64,000 bases of DNA from Kitasatospora sp. NBC_00315 (GCF_041435095.1 NZ_CP108025.1:7192001-7256000), one strand, 5' to 3'. Shown: positions 8,083-17,039, counted from the first letter of the stretch. Numbers and translations are program-made. The notes: generated from the letters alone by a model not told the origin.

Positions 8083-8302
8083 CCCGCAGGCGGACCTCGG
8101 ACGCCGCGCCTGGGTGGCCTGCCCCGGCTGCGACGACGCCCGCGACTGCGCCCCCTGCCGGGAGCGGCGCACCTGCGGCGACCACTGGCGGTACCTGATC
8201 GCCAACACCGGGAGCACGCTGCACCTCCAGTGCCCGGGTTGCACGCACGTCTGGGACCACGAGACCGGCTTCGGTGCCACCCGGGGCGTCCGGGCCCTGT
8301 GA
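8069..8302 (+). CDS. Small zinc-ribbon-like protein
   Basis: 77 residues with cysteine pairs at CPGC, CAPC, RTCGDHW and CPGCTHVW, i.e. four CxxC-like knuckles fit to hold one or two zinc (or iron) ions. The last part reads LQCPGCTHVWDHETGFG. Small proteins of this pattern recur in Streptomyces but I know no function. The ATG overlaps the DUF6400 stop region, which places it in the same iron-box-controlled transcript. Confidence 0.65.
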   Translation: MLPIDPQADLGRRAWVACPGCDDARDCAPCRERRTCGDHWRYLIANTGSTLHLQCPGCTHVWDHETGFGATRGVRAL

Positions 8303-8312
8303 GCCGGCCGGG

Positions 8313-8350
8313 GTGAGCCGACAGGAGTGAGCCGACAGGAGTGAGCCGGG
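8313..8350. repeat. Short tandem repeat of GAGCCGACAGGAGT units
   Basis: Two and a half copies of a 14-nt unit (GAGCCGACAGGAGT) directly behind the zinc-ribbon gene. Probably slippage; no function proposed. Confidence 0.5.
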
Positions 8351-8353
8351 CGC

Positions 8354-8389
8354 GGGGGACGAGCGGTCCGGACGGCCCGCTCGTCCCCC
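8354..8389. terminator. Bidirectional hairpin terminator
   Basis: 13-bp perfect arms GGGGGACGAGCGG (8354-8366) / CCGCTCGTCCCCC (8377-8389), 10-nt loop, between convergent genes ending at 8302 and 8472. Confidence 0.75.
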
Positions 8390-8471
8390 GGCCCACGCCG
8401 CTCCGCGCCGGCCCACATCGCTCCACGCACATCGCGTGGTGACGCCGGCGCCCGGCGCGGCCGGTGGACGG

Positions 8472-9407
8472 TCAGCCGGCCGCTGTGGCGAAGTAGTGGC
8501 CGAGGTCGAGGTCGTCGACGAGGCCGGGCCCGCTCGGCTGCCAGTCGAGCAGCTCGCGGGTCCGCACGCTGGACACGGGACTGTCGAGCCCGAGGAAGCC
8601 GCCCAGCCAGCTGAAGTGCTCGGTTGCGTCGTCGGTGGAGACCGAGGCGACGGCCAGGCCGAGGTGCCGCCCGATCACCTCCGCGACGGCCCGGATCGGG
8701 ACCCCGTCCTCCGCGGCCGCGTGCAGCGTGGAACCGGCCGGAGCGCTCTCCAGCGCGAGGCGGAAGAGACGCGCGGCGTCGGACCGGTGCACGGCCGGCC
8801 AGCGGTTCGTACCGTCGCCGATGTAGCCGCTGACCCCCTTCGCGCGGGCGGTGGCGACGACGGCGGCGATGAAGCCGTTGTCCCCGTCCCCGTGCACCGT
8901 CGGAGGCAGCCGCACGACCGAGGAGCGCACGCCCCGGTCGGCCAGGGCGATCGTCGCGTGCGCGTTGGCCAGGCGCCGGGCGGGGCCGCCGGTCAACTGC
9001 GCGTCGACGGGGTCGGACGGCTGACCGTCCAGCTCCGTCGCGACCCGCCCCGGCGCCAGTCCGAGCGTCCCGGAGGCGATGAGGAACGGACGGTCGGAGC
9101 CGGCGAGCGCGTCGCCGAAGGTGTCGATGGCACGCCGGTCCGCCGCGGCGGCGTCCTCGAAGCCGCCGCTGAACGCGATGTCGTGCTTGAAGGCCAGGTG
9201 GATCACGCCGTCCGACTCGGCGGCCCCGGCGTGCAGGACGTCGAGATCGTCGATCGTGCCGCGGCGGACCTCGGCACCCGCCGAGAGGAGGGCGGCGGCC
9301 GAGGCGTCCGAACGGGCGAGCCCGAGGATCCGGTGGCCGGCGCCGATGAGCTCCGGAACGACGGCGGAGCCGATCCAGCCGGACGCACCGGTGATGAACA
9401 CACGCAT
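8472..9407 (-). CDS. NAD(P)-dependent SDR / epimerase-type oxidoreductase (copy 1)
   Basis: 311 residues, atypical extended SDR. The Rossmann motif GASGWIG occupies residues 7-13; then LGLARSDA, DGVIHLAF, SVVRLPPTVHG and WPAVHRSDAARLFRLALE, a set seen in a Streptomyces family of NmrA/epimerase-like proteins often controlled by a divergent TetR. The ATG at 9407 follows GGAGG by 8 nt and begins right at the Rossmann strand; an upstream frame to 9521 is not needed. Clear paralogue of the gene at 44357-45268. Substrate unknown. Confidence 0.85.
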   Translation of the reverse strand: MRVFITGASGWIGSAVVPELIGAGHRILGLARSDASAAALLSAGAEVRRGTIDDLDVLHAGAAESDGVIHLAFKHDIAFSGGFEDAAAADRRAIDTFGDALAGSDRPFLIASGTLGLAPGRVATELDGQPSDPVDAQLTGGPARRLANAHATIALADRGVRSSVVRLPPTVHGDGDNGFIAAVVATARAKGVSGYIGDGTNRWPAVHRSDAARLFRLALESAPAGSTLHAAAEDGVPIRAVAEVIGRHLGLAVASVSTDDATEHFSWLGGFLGLDSPVSSVRTRELLDWQPSGPGLVDDLDLGHYFATAAG

Positions 9408-9493
9408 GAGGAGAACCTCCGGACAGGTCCACCACCCGAATCGAGCGGTACCGGTTTCCCGGCACGCAGGGTGAGCGGCGAGACGAAGAGTGA

Positions 9494-9542
9494 TGTCAGT
9501 TACTGTCATCGACCGTAACACCGTATGTCAGTCGCTGTCATC
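9494..9542. promoter_or_regulatory. Two direct copies of a TetR operator
   Basis: TGTCAGTTACTGTCATC (9494-9510) and TGTCAGTCGCTGTCATC (9526-9542) differ at two positions and are spaced 32 bp, i.e. three helical turns. They lie between divergent SDR copy 1 and its TetR, with the second copy ending just before the TetR start. The same CAGTNRCTG core recurs at the paralogous locus at 44.1 kb. Confidence 0.72.
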
Positions 9543-9546
9543 ACGT

Positions 9547-10140
9547 ATGATTCCGGCCATGGGTCGATGGAAGCCGGACGCACGCGGGCGCCTTGAGCAG
9601 GCGGCGATGGCGCTCTACAGCGAGCGCGGCTTCGAGCAGACCACCGCCGCGCAGATCGCCGAACGGGCCGGGCTCACCGAGCGGACGTTCTTCCGGCACT
9701 ACGCCGACAAACGCGAGGTGCTGTTCGGGGGCGCGGGCGCACTGGAGGAGTTCTTCGTCGACGCCCTCGCCGGAGCCCCGGCCGGAGTCGCACCGATCGA
9801 CGCGATGGCCGTGGCCCTGGAGAGCGTCGCCGCCCTCTTCCTGGAACGCCACGAGTTCGCCCGGCAGCGCCAGGCCGTCATCACCGCCAACGTGGAACTG
9901 CGCGAGCGCGAGCTGATCAAGCTCGCCTCGCTGTCGGCGGCGCTGGCCGGCACGCTGCGCCGACGCGGCGTCGAGGAGCCTGCCGCGAGCCTCACCGCGG
10001 AGGCCGGCATCGCCGTCTTCAAGATCGGCTTCGAGCGCTGGGTCGGTGAGGACGGGGCACGCGAACTGGGCGACCACGTGAGCGAGGCGCTCGCCGAGCT
10101 CAGAGCGGTGGCCGCGGGCGGGCGACCGCAGGCCCGGTAG
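9547..10140 (+). CDS. TetR-family regulator (copy 1)
   Basis: 197 residues. The N-terminal helix-turn-helix is textbook: ALYSERGFEQTTAAQIAERAG, TERTFFRHYADKREVLF. The C-terminal ligand domain is Ala/Leu-rich and ends in ELRAVAAGG. It diverges from SDR copy 1, with two operators in between, so it very likely represses that gene and itself. A second in-frame ATG at 9559 (MGRWKPDARGRL) is an equally likely start; neither has a clear ribosome site. Paralogous to the TetR at 43519-44109. Confidence 0.85.
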   Translation: MIPAMGRWKPDARGRLEQAAMALYSERGFEQTTAAQIAERAGLTERTFFRHYADKREVLFGGAGALEEFFVDALAGAPAGVAPIDAMAVALESVAALFLERHEFARQRQAVITANVELRERELIKLASLSAALAGTLRRRGVEEPAASLTAEAGIAVFKIGFERWVGEDGARELGDHVSEALAELRAVAAGGRPQAR

Positions 10141-10394
10141 GGCGCCACGGGCGCGCCGCCCGTCCGGACGGCGCGGACTCCGAGTGCCGGGGGCTCCGAG
10201 TTCCGGCGGCTCCTCGGGTGGGGGCGCTCCGGACGGCGGGGAATCCGGGCGGCGGGGGAATCCGGTGGGACGAACGTGGGTGGGGTCGGCGAAACGGGGC
10301 AGGCGGCGGTTGGCCGACCCCTCCACGCCGTCCGGCCGTCGGCCCGAGCGCCCTGCCGACCGTCCCGTCTTCGTCCAGCCGAGGTGAGAACCCC

Positions 10395-10688
10395 TTGAGC
10401 AACATCTCGCGCCTGCCCGGCGCCTTCGACCACCACTGGAACTGGCAGCTCGCCGCCTCGTGCCGCGATGTCGACACCAGCCTGTTCTTCCATCCCTTCG
10501 GGGAGCGGGGTCCGGCCCACGACGACCGGGAGGCGGAGGCGAAGAGGGTCTGCGAGGGGTGCCCCGTCCGCCTCCAGTGCCTCTCGCACGCCCTGGAGGT
10601 ACGTGAGCCGTACGGCGTGTGGGGCGGCCTGTCGGAGACCGAACGCGCTGCGCTCCTGCGCTCCGGCCGCGTCTCGCGGGTGGCTTGA
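10395..10688 (+). CDS. WhiB-like (Wbl) iron-sulfur transcription factor
   Basis: 97 residues from a TTG start preceded by GAGGTGAG. Four cysteines (Cys23, Cys53, Cys56, Cys62) follow the Wbl C-Xn-CxxC-x5-C pattern and would hold a [4Fe-4S] cluster; the GVWGG turn at 74-78 and the basic tail (RSGRVSRVA) complete the family signature. Wbl proteins bind the principal sigma factor and tune development, redox response or antibiotic resistance. Which Wbl class this is cannot be decided here. It stands alone, 255 nt behind the TetR gene. Confidence 0.88.
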   Translation: MSNISRLPGAFDHHWNWQLAASCRDVDTSLFFHPFGERGPAHDDREAEAKRVCEGCPVRLQCLSHALEVREPYGVWGGLSETERAALLRSGRVSRVA

Positions 10689-10907
10689 CGGCCGCGGCCC
10701 GGGGCCCCGGTGCCGTCCGGTCGGCGGCGCCCGCACCACCCCGCGGCGGCCGGACTCCGGCTCCGATGCCCGTCGAGCGGGGGTCGTGCGGGGTCGTGCG
10801 GCGGCCGACGGACACCCGACCGCGGCGGCCCGATTGATCGCCCCGGCACGGGGCAGGCGCGCACACAGACGGAACGCCTGAGCTTCCCGATCCGGAAGGA
10901 GACTGTT

Positions 10908-11510
10908 GTGAGCACGGTGATGGAATCCATCGACGTGGATGTCCCGGTGCACAGCGCCTACAACCAGTGGACGCAGTTCGAGGACTTCCCGAGCTTCATG
11001 GAGGGCGTGGAGGCGGTCCACCAGACGGACGACCGGCACTGCCAGTGGACGACGAAGGTCGCCGGTGCGCGCCGCGAGTTCTACACCGAGATCGTCGACC
11101 AGTTGCCCGACGAGCGGATCTCCTGGCGCACGGTCGGCGGCGACGTCCAGCAGATGGGGATCGTGACGTTCCAGCGCATCGACGACTCCCACACCCGGGT
11201 GAGTCTGGCGATGGACTTCGAGCCGCAGGGTCTGGCCGAGAAGGCGGGCGACATGCTCGGTGTCCTGGACCGCCAGGTCAAGGGCGACCTCAAGCGGTTC
11301 AAGGGCTTCATCGAGGAGCGGGGCCACGAGAGTGGCGGATGGCGGGGCCGGCTCACCTCGGACGGTGACCCGGCGGCCCCGGGCGCCCCGGCCACCGACG
11401 GCCCGGCGGTCCTCGGCGACGCACCGGTGCGCGAGCGGCCCGAGAGCCGGATGACCGCCGAGGGCGCCCCGCCCCCGCCCGAGGACCCGGACGACACGCG
11501 ACGCGGCTGA
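10908..11510 (+). CDS. SRPBCC-family (polyketide cyclase/dehydrase-like) protein
   Basis: 200 residues. Residues 1-150 form an SRPBCC/START-like hydrophobic-pocket domain (MESIDVDVPVHSAYNQWTQF, FPSFMEGVEAV, RVSLAMDFEPQGL, GDLKRFKGFIEERG); the last 50 are a disordered Pro/Asp/Gly tail. Proteins of this kind are common in actinomycetes as stand-alone stress or membrane-associated proteins and are usually not true polyketide cyclases. The GTG at 10908 lies 8 nt after AAGGAG. Confidence 0.8.
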   Translation: MSTVMESIDVDVPVHSAYNQWTQFEDFPSFMEGVEAVHQTDDRHCQWTTKVAGARREFYTEIVDQLPDERISWRTVGGDVQQMGIVTFQRIDDSHTRVSLAMDFEPQGLAEKAGDMLGVLDRQVKGDLKRFKGFIEERGHESGGWRGRLTSDGDPAAPGAPATDGPAVLGDAPVRERPESRMTAEGAPPPPEDPDDTRRG

Positions 11511-11712
11511 CCTCCGAGGGGCGCCCGGGCGACGGGGAGTCGCCCCGGGGCGCCCTCCGGCCGTCCCGCCCGGGTGCACCGAACGAAGGCGCCCCCGCCA
11601 CGGGGAGCACGTGGGACGGGAACTGCCGGAGTGTCGGGCGCTCGGCCCGGCACTGTCGTAGGCCCTTGCTAGCGTCAGTGGCTCGCAGAGGATCCGGACC
11701 CAGGGGGAAGTT

Positions 11713-12141
11713 GTGAGTGACCACGGAACGCGCGAGTTCGGCGTCGGCCTGTTCGACCGGTGGACGGCCATGTGGAACGGGGACGTCGATCTCGTCGACG
11801 AGATCATGGCGCCCGCCTTCGTGCTGCGGTACGCACAGGCCGGCACCGACGCGTTCGACGGGATCCGCACCCCTCGGCAGCTCGCCGAGGTCGTCGCCGC
11901 CTGGCACCGCTCCCGTAGCGGTCTGCTCTTCGCGGCGGAGGGGACGGCCGTGGTCGATCTCACGCCGGCCGACGGCGGCCCGAGCGGCCTGGTCGCGCGG
12001 CCCTACCTCGCGAGCTTCGTCGGCGAGGACGACGAGAAGGTCGCCAGGAGCGGAACCGACGTTCTCAGGGTCTGCGACGGCTTGATCGTCGAGGTCTGGT
12101 CGGTCTCCTCCGGCGCCGCCGGGCGGACCTTCTACCACTGA
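11713..12141 (+). CDS. NTF2/SnoaL-like small protein
   Basis: 142 residues with the pattern of a cone-shaped NTF2-like fold: LFDRWTAMWNGDVDLVDEIMAPAF at the start, a central GIRTPRQLAEVVAAW helix, and VLRVCDGLIVEVWSVSS as a closing strand pair. Members are hydrolases, isomerases or binding proteins; none of the known catalytic dyads stands out. GTG start behind GGGGGAAG. It is convergent with helR, with a strong terminator between them. Confidence 0.65.
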   Translation: MSDHGTREFGVGLFDRWTAMWNGDVDLVDEIMAPAFVLRYAQAGTDAFDGIRTPRQLAEVVAAWHRSRSGLLFAAEGTAVVDLTPADGGPSGLVARPYLASFVGEDDEKVARSGTDVLRVCDGLIVEVWSVSSGAAGRTFYH

Positions 12142-12166
12142 GGCCGCCGCTCCCGCGCGGCGGGCC

Positions 12167-12198
12167 CGGGCCCGGATCTCCGAGGAGATCCGGGCCCG
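12167..12198. terminator. Bidirectional hairpin terminator
   Basis: Perfect 15-bp arms (12167-12181 / 12184-12198) with a 2-nt loop, between the convergent NTF2-like and helR genes. Confidence 0.8.
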
Positions 12199-12204
12199 CC
12201 CCGG

Positions 12205-14652
12205 TCAGCGGGGGTCCAGACCCTCCAGCATCTCCGGCAGCTCCCGGCTGTGGATGACCCCGAGCCGCTTGGTCGCGCGGGTGAGCGCGACATAGAGGTC
12301 GTTGGCGCCGCGGGAGTGCGCCGCGAGGATCTCCGCGGGCTCCAGGACGAGGACCGTGTCGAATTCGAGCCCCTTGGCCTGAGCCGCCGTCATCAGGACG
12401 ACGGGCGAGTCCAGGGCCGACGGGCCGTCGGTGAAGGCGGCGACGGCGTCCGACTCGGTCAGCCCGGCGAGCAGTTCGGGCGGGCAGTCCGCCGCGTGGA
12501 TGATCGCCGTCCGGCCGCCGTCCAGTGCCGCGATCTCCTTCTCGACGGCGCTGCGCAGCGCCGCTCCCCGGCCGTCCTCGGGAATCCGCAGACTCCACGG
12601 ACGGTGCCCTCCGGCGCGGACCGCGGTGGGGGCGGCGAGCTTCGGGTCGACGGCCCGCAGGACGCCCTCGGTGACCCGCATGATCTCGGCCGGCGTGCGG
12701 TAGTTGACGGTGAGTTCGACCGTGCGCCAGCGACCCGCCGTGTACGCGTCGAGCGCCTCGCCCCAGGAGCTCAGCCCTGCCGGCGCGCCGGTCTGCGCGA
12801 GGTCGCCCACGATGGTCATGGAACGGCCGGGGCAGCGGCGGGTCAGCATCCGCCAGTCCATGGGGGAGAGCTCCTGCGCCTCGTCCACGATCACGTGTCC
12901 GAAGCCCCAGGTGCGGTCCTCCGCCGCACGGTCGGCCAGCGGCCGCAGCGAGCGCTCGCCGCGGTACTGCCGGGCCAGCATCTGCGCGTCCATCTCCACC
13001 AGCCCGACGCCGAAGTCGTCGAGGACGATCTTCGCGAACTCCAGCTCCGCAGCCTCGGCGGCGAGTTCGATCTGTCGGGGGGTGTTGTTGCCGGGGAGCG
13101 GACCGAGCAGTTCGGCGGCCTCGTCCAGCAGGGGGACGTCGGCGGCGCTCCAGGTCGTCCAGGTGCTCCAGGTTCTCCGAGCGGTCCGGGACGGGGCTTC
13201 GCCGTCCCGGGCCGGCCGCTCGCGCCGGACGGCGGCGCGTTCGGCGCCGGAGAAGTCCGGCATGGCCGTCGCCAGCAGCTCCGGGGAGCCGAACAGGGCG
13301 GTGACCAGCTGCTCCGGGCTCAGCAACGGCCACAGCTTCTCGGTCAGGTCCTGGAACTCGGGCTCGTCCACGAGCGCGTCGGCGAGGTTCGCCACGTCGT
13401 CCAGGTCCATGTCCCCGCCCCGGTCCCTGGCGATCCGCAGCGCGAGCTCCGAGGAGAGCCGCTCGACCAGGGCGGCCCGGGCCGCGTTGTGGGGCTCGCC
13501 GGTCCTGCGGGCCTCGGCGCGGGCCCGCTCGCACATGGCCCGGCTGATCACGAGCTCCACGTGGTAGGGCGAGCGCCGGCCCACCACGATGGTCCAGGAC
13601 TCCTCCGGAAGCTGTCGGAGCCCCTCCAGCGCGGCCGCGAGGACACCCGTCATCCGCGCGTCGCCCTTGACGGCGGCGGCCTCGGGCGAGTCGGTGCCGG
13701 TCGCCGTCACGCCCGGGTAGAGCGTGCCGATGCTGCTCAGCACGACCTCGCTCTCACCGAGGGCGGGGAGCACCTGGTCGATGTAGCGCAGGAACGTCGT
13801 GTTCGGCCCGATCATCAGGACGCCCCGCTTGGCCAGCCGGTCGCGGTGGGTGTAGAGCAGGTACGCCGCGCGATGCAGGGCGACCACCGTCTTGCCGGTG
13901 CCGGGCCCGCCTTGGACGACCATGACGCCGCCGAGCTCCGAACGGATCACCCGGTCCTGCTCGGCCTGGATGGTGGAGACGATGTCGCCCATCCGTCCGG
14001 TCCTGGCCGCCGTCAGCGAGGCGAGCAGGGCGCTCTCCCCGCTGAGCTCGGAGCCGGCCCGGCCCTCCAGAGCGCTGACACCGAAGGCGTCGTCGTCGAA
14101 GTCGACGACGGTCCGGCCCTTGCTGCGCAGGTGCCGTCGCGCCGTGACGCCGCCGGGCGCCGCGGGCGTCGCGCGGTAGAACGGCTCCGCGGCCGAGGCC
14201 CGCCAGTCGGTGAGGAGCGGCTCGTGGTCCTCGTCCGCCAGCGCGATCCGGCCGATGTACCGTCGCTCGCCGTCGGCGTTCTCGATCCGGCCGAAGCAGA
14301 GTCCGTACTCGGCGGCGTGCAGCTCCGACAGTCGACGGGTGTGGTGGGCCTCCATCGCGTCGCGCTCCAGCCGGGACTGCTGCGTGCCGCCGCTGTCCCG
14401 GCGATGGATCTCGCGCAGCTGCGCGGTGGCCAGTTCGCGCTGCGTTTCGAGGCGGTCGTACAGCTCGTCGACGTACGCGTTCTCCACCCGCAGTTGCCCG
14501 GCCCGCCAGCCGTCGGCGGGTCGCGCACCGTCCTCGCCCCGGCCGCTGCCGCCCCCGGCTCCGGCCCGGGCGACTGAATCGGTCTCGGACGACGGGGACT
14601 GCGGCGACGACGGCGACGAGGCCTGCGGCGATGACGGCGGCGTGGGGACCAA
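12205..14652 (-). CDS. helR: HelD/HelR-type RNA-polymerase-associated helicase-like ATPase
   Basis: 815 residues. A disordered Ser/Pro/Gly N terminus is followed by a coiled-coil hairpin (about residues 55-115, LYDRLETQRELATAQLREI) and a split UvrD-type motor: GPGTGKT with Lys254 (Walker A), VDEAQELSPMDW (Walker B), VNYRTPAEI and ALTRATKRLGV (motif VI). This is the HelD architecture, in which the protein enters the RNA polymerase channels and dislodges nucleic acid or drug. A rifamycin-associated element lies 178 nt upstream, matching the HelR subgroup that displaces rifamycins. The TTG start has GGAG six nt upstream. Residues ~500-525 (SRTARRTWSTWTTWS) look like a local insertion. Confidence 0.85.
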   Translation of the reverse strand: MVPTPPSSPQASSPSSPQSPSSETDSVARAGAGGGSGRGEDGARPADGWRAGQLRVENAYVDELYDRLETQRELATAQLREIHRRDSGGTQQSRLERDAMEAHHTRRLSELHAAEYGLCFGRIENADGERRYIGRIALADEDHEPLLTDWRASAAEPFYRATPAAPGGVTARRHLRSKGRTVVDFDDDAFGVSALEGRAGSELSGESALLASLTAARTGRMGDIVSTIQAEQDRVIRSELGGVMVVQGGPGTGKTVVALHRAAYLLYTHRDRLAKRGVLMIGPNTTFLRYIDQVLPALGESEVVLSSIGTLYPGVTATGTDSPEAAAVKGDARMTGVLAAALEGLRQLPEESWTIVVGRRSPYHVELVISRAMCERARAEARRTGEPHNAARAALVERLSSELALRIARDRGGDMDLDDVANLADALVDEPEFQDLTEKLWPLLSPEQLVTALFGSPELLATAMPDFSGAERAAVRRERPARDGEAPSRTARRTWSTWTTWSAADVPLLDEAAELLGPLPGNNTPRQIELAAEAAELEFAKIVLDDFGVGLVEMDAQMLARQYRGERSLRPLADRAAEDRTWGFGHVIVDEAQELSPMDWRMLTRRCPGRSMTIVGDLAQTGAPAGLSSWGEALDAYTAGRWRTVELTVNYRTPAEIMRVTEGVLRAVDPKLAAPTAVRAGGHRPWSLRIPEDGRGAALRSAVEKEIAALDGGRTAIIHAADCPPELLAGLTESDAVAAFTDGPSALDSPVVLMTAAQAKGLEFDTVLVLEPAEILAAHSRGANDLYVALTRATKRLGVIHSRELPEMLEGLDPR

Positions 14653-15137
14653 AGCTGACTCCGTTTGACTCAGAATTCACAAGCGACCGGCCGATTGAGC
14701 GGCGGTGAGAACGACCGCTCCCACGGCACGAAACAATCCGAGGAATGACCTACGCGTGGGCGGTGCCGATGTCGCGGCTCCCGATTCCGCGCATTTCGGG
14801 CTCAGGTCGACGATTGTGCGGCATGACCAGGGCCTTGCGGCAAGGCCCCCGGTACGTTATATGTTAGAGGTGGGAAAGGGCGGGTTCTCCCCTTTCCCCT
14901 TCGCCCGCCGTCAACGGCCGCGCGCATCACCACCGACACCCGTGTCGCGGGCTCCGCCCTTCTCTCCGCCCCGCTCGATCGGCCCAACGGCGAGCCCGCT
15001 CCCCACTCGGGCCTCCCGGGCGGGCGGCGTACGCGGCCCCCGCGGGGGCCGGTGCCGCCAGGTACGTCCCACCGCGCAGCGGCGCGGGCCGTCACCGGTG
15101 TCGGTGACGGCCCGCGGCCGGTTGTCGAGCGTCCGGG
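14653..15137. other. Intergenic stretch between helR and the PRC-barrel gene
   Basis: Apart from the rifamycin-associated element and a nearby AT-richer patch (GTTATATGTTAG, about 14855-14868) nothing gene-like is seen; open frames here have poor codon use. It probably holds the helR promoter, with TTGCCG (within the RAE, minus strand) and CACAAT as weak -35/-10 candidates. Confidence 0.5.
14830..14848 (-). promoter_or_regulatory. Rifamycin-associated element (RAE)
   Basis: Perfect inverted repeat GGGCCTTGCGGCAAGGCCC with core TTGCGGCAAG. It agrees, to about one base, with the published 19-bp RAE as I remember it, which sits upstream of rifamycin-inducible resistance genes in actinomycetes. 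The downstream gene is a HelD/HelR-like helicase, one of the known RAE-linked gene types. Confidence 0.82.
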
Positions 15138-15503
15138 TCAGACGACCGGGCCGCCGTAGAACGGGCCGTAGTAGCCCACGTACTTCTCCTGGTAGCCGGA
15201 GTCCGAGTCGTGCTCGCTCCGGTCGAACTCGGGGCTGCCCTTGATCTCGTCCTTGGTCCGGTCGACGTAGACCTTCTTCTCGTCCTGGTCGACCCGCGCC
15301 ACCGTGCCGGCGGGGAGCAGGACGTGCTTGCCGAAGATCCACGGGCCGGTGTCCACGACCAGGTACCGGGCGCCGACCTCCTCGGACAGCTTGTCGACCT
15401 TGCCGATGGGGCCGTCGGTGGCCTCCACGTGGAAGCCGACCAGATCGGTGCCGGCGACGTGGCCGGACGTGGTGCGGAAGTCCCAGATCTCGCTGCTGCT
15501 CAT
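15138..15503 (-). CDS. PRC-barrel domain protein
   Basis: 121 residues. Residues ~18-80 form a PRC barrel (DLVGFHVEATDGPIGKVDKL, RYLVVDTGPWIFGKHVLLP, AGTVARVDQDEKKVYV), followed by a charged tail ending in Tyr/Gly-rich GYYGPFYGGPVV. Stand-alone PRC-barrel proteins in actinomycetes are small, stress-related and of unknown partner. ATG at 15503 follows GGAGGAG. Divergent from the AI-2E family exporter. Confidence 0.85.
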   Translation of the reverse strand: MSSSEIWDFRTTSGHVAGTDLVGFHVEATDGPIGKVDKLSEEVGARYLVVDTGPWIFGKHVLLPAGTVARVDQDEKKVYVDRTKDEIKGSPEFDRSEHDSDSGYQEKYVGYYGPFYGGPVV

Positions 15504-15738
15504 CGCGTCTCTCCTCCACGTTGCGGCGCCGCCCGGGTCGATCCCGGTGCGGCGCGTTCTCGACGCTCCGCCTGCCCCGGAGTCGGGAGGCCACACCTGT
15601 CGTCCCCGCGCCTGTCGTCCGCGCCTGTCGGTCGTGGCGGGGGTCGTGGCGCTGGCCATGCGTTCGCGGGCCGAAGCGGGGCAGACGCCCGGCGGCCCGC
15701 AGTGGCTGCGGCCGGGCGCGTGAAGGGCGGTGGCGGGC

Positions 15739-16923
15739 ATGAAGCCCTGGAGGCTGAGGACGTTGGGCACGGCGGCGTCCGACGGCGTGAGGCACTACTT
15801 CCTGGTTCCGGACGAGATGGCACCGACCGCCGCGCCCGAGGGCGGGGCGCTCCCCGGGGACGGGCGCGGGCCCGGTCGTGGCCGGGGGAGCGGGGGCGGC
15901 GGCGCGGTGGCGGTGCCCTGGTTCTCGGCCGGTCTGCTGATGGCCCTCGGGGCGCTGCTCGGCTGGTTCCTGTTCAGGCAACTGGTGCGCCTTGAGCAGG
16001 TGTTGACGCTGACGGTGCTCGCGGCGTTCATCGCGGTCAGCCTGGAGCCGGTGGTCGGACTTCTGGTGGGCCGGCGGCTGCGCCGGGGCGTGGCGGTGGC
16101 CGCCGTGCTCGGCCTGTTCCTCGCGGTCGTGGCGGGCTTTCTCGCCCTGGTCATCCCGCCGCTGGGGCGGGAGGTCTCGGTGCTGGCGGACTCGGTGCCG
16201 GCCTGGCTCCAGCAACTTCACGACCACCAGTCCACCCTGGGCCGGATCGAGGACCACTTCCATCTGGTCGACCGGGCGAAGCAGGCCTTCGGATCGGGCG
16301 GTGGTCTGGTCGGCGGCATGCTGGGCGCCGGCCGGATCGTGCTCGACACGGTGACCTCGCTGGTCGTCGTGATCACGCTGACGCTGTACTTCATGGCCGG
16401 ACTGCCGGAGATCAAGGACTTCTGCCACCGGTTCGTCGTCGGGAGCCGGCGCGCGCGGGCCCGCGAGCTCACCGACGAGATCCTGGCCCGGACCGGCCGG
16501 TACATGTTGGGAAACCTGTTCACCTCGGCCATCGCCGGCCTGGCCACCTTCGTCTGGTGTGCGGTCGTCGGAGTCCCGTACGCCGCCGCGCTCGGCGTGT
16601 TCGTCGCCCTGATGGATCTGGTGCCCGTGGTCGGCTCCACGATCGCCGGTGTCGTCGTCAGCCTGGTGGCGCTGGCCGTCTCGTGGCCGATCGCCGTCGC
16701 CACCGTCGTCTTCTACATCGGGTTCCGTGTGCTGGAGGACTACCTGATCATGCCGCGCACCATGAAGTACGCGGTCGACGTGCACCCCTTCGTCACCGTC
16801 CTCGCCGTCCTGGTCGGCGGGGTGCTGCTGGGGATCATCGGCGCCCTCGTGGCCGTGCCGGTCGCCGTCGCCGTCGGCCTCGCCCTGGACGAGTTCGTCT
16901 TTCCCCGTCTGGACGACCGCTGA
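15739..16923 (+). CDS. AI-2E (TqsA/PerM)-family membrane transporter
   Basis: 394 residues: a 45-residue Gly/Pro-rich cytoplasmic start, then about eight membrane helices with the family features PWFSAGLLMALGALLGWF, LVIPPLGREV, TLTLYFMAGLP, MDLVPVVGSTIAGVV and LIMPRTMKYAVDVHP. Members export autoinducer-2, act as Na+/H+ antiporters or have unknown substrates. ATG at 15739 follows GGCGG; a GTG 9 nt upstream and an ATG at 15817 are alternatives. Confidence 0.85.
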   Translation: MKPWRLRTLGTAASDGVRHYFLVPDEMAPTAAPEGGALPGDGRGPGRGRGSGGGGAVAVPWFSAGLLMALGALLGWFLFRQLVRLEQVLTLTVLAAFIAVSLEPVVGLLVGRRLRRGVAVAAVLGLFLAVVAGFLALVIPPLGREVSVLADSVPAWLQQLHDHQSTLGRIEDHFHLVDRAKQAFGSGGGLVGGMLGAGRIVLDTVTSLVVVITLTLYFMAGLPEIKDFCHRFVVGSRRARARELTDEILARTGRYMLGNLFTSAIAGLATFVWCAVVGVPYAAALGVFVALMDLVPVVGSTIAGVVVSLVALAVSWPIAVATVVFYIGFRVLEDYLIMPRTMKYAVDVHPFVTVLAVLVGGVLLGIIGALVAVPVAVAVGLALDEFVFPRLDDR

Positions 16924-17039
16924 GTGGCGCGCCGCCCGCGCGAGGTCGCCGCACGGCCGTCCCGGCACCTCATCGGCCCCCGCCCGGGGTACCCGCGGCG
17001 GCCGGCCCTTCGGGGTCGACGTGCGGCAGCAGCCGACCG

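Noticed and set aside
11640..11680. Shared TAGCGT -10-like motif before the NTF2-like and macrodomain genes
   Set aside because: No -35 at proper spacing in either; chance match is likely.
14705..15244. Plus-strand open frame across the RAE
   Set aside because: Poor codon bias, includes an AT-rich promoter patch, and overlaps the PRC-barrel gene antisense.
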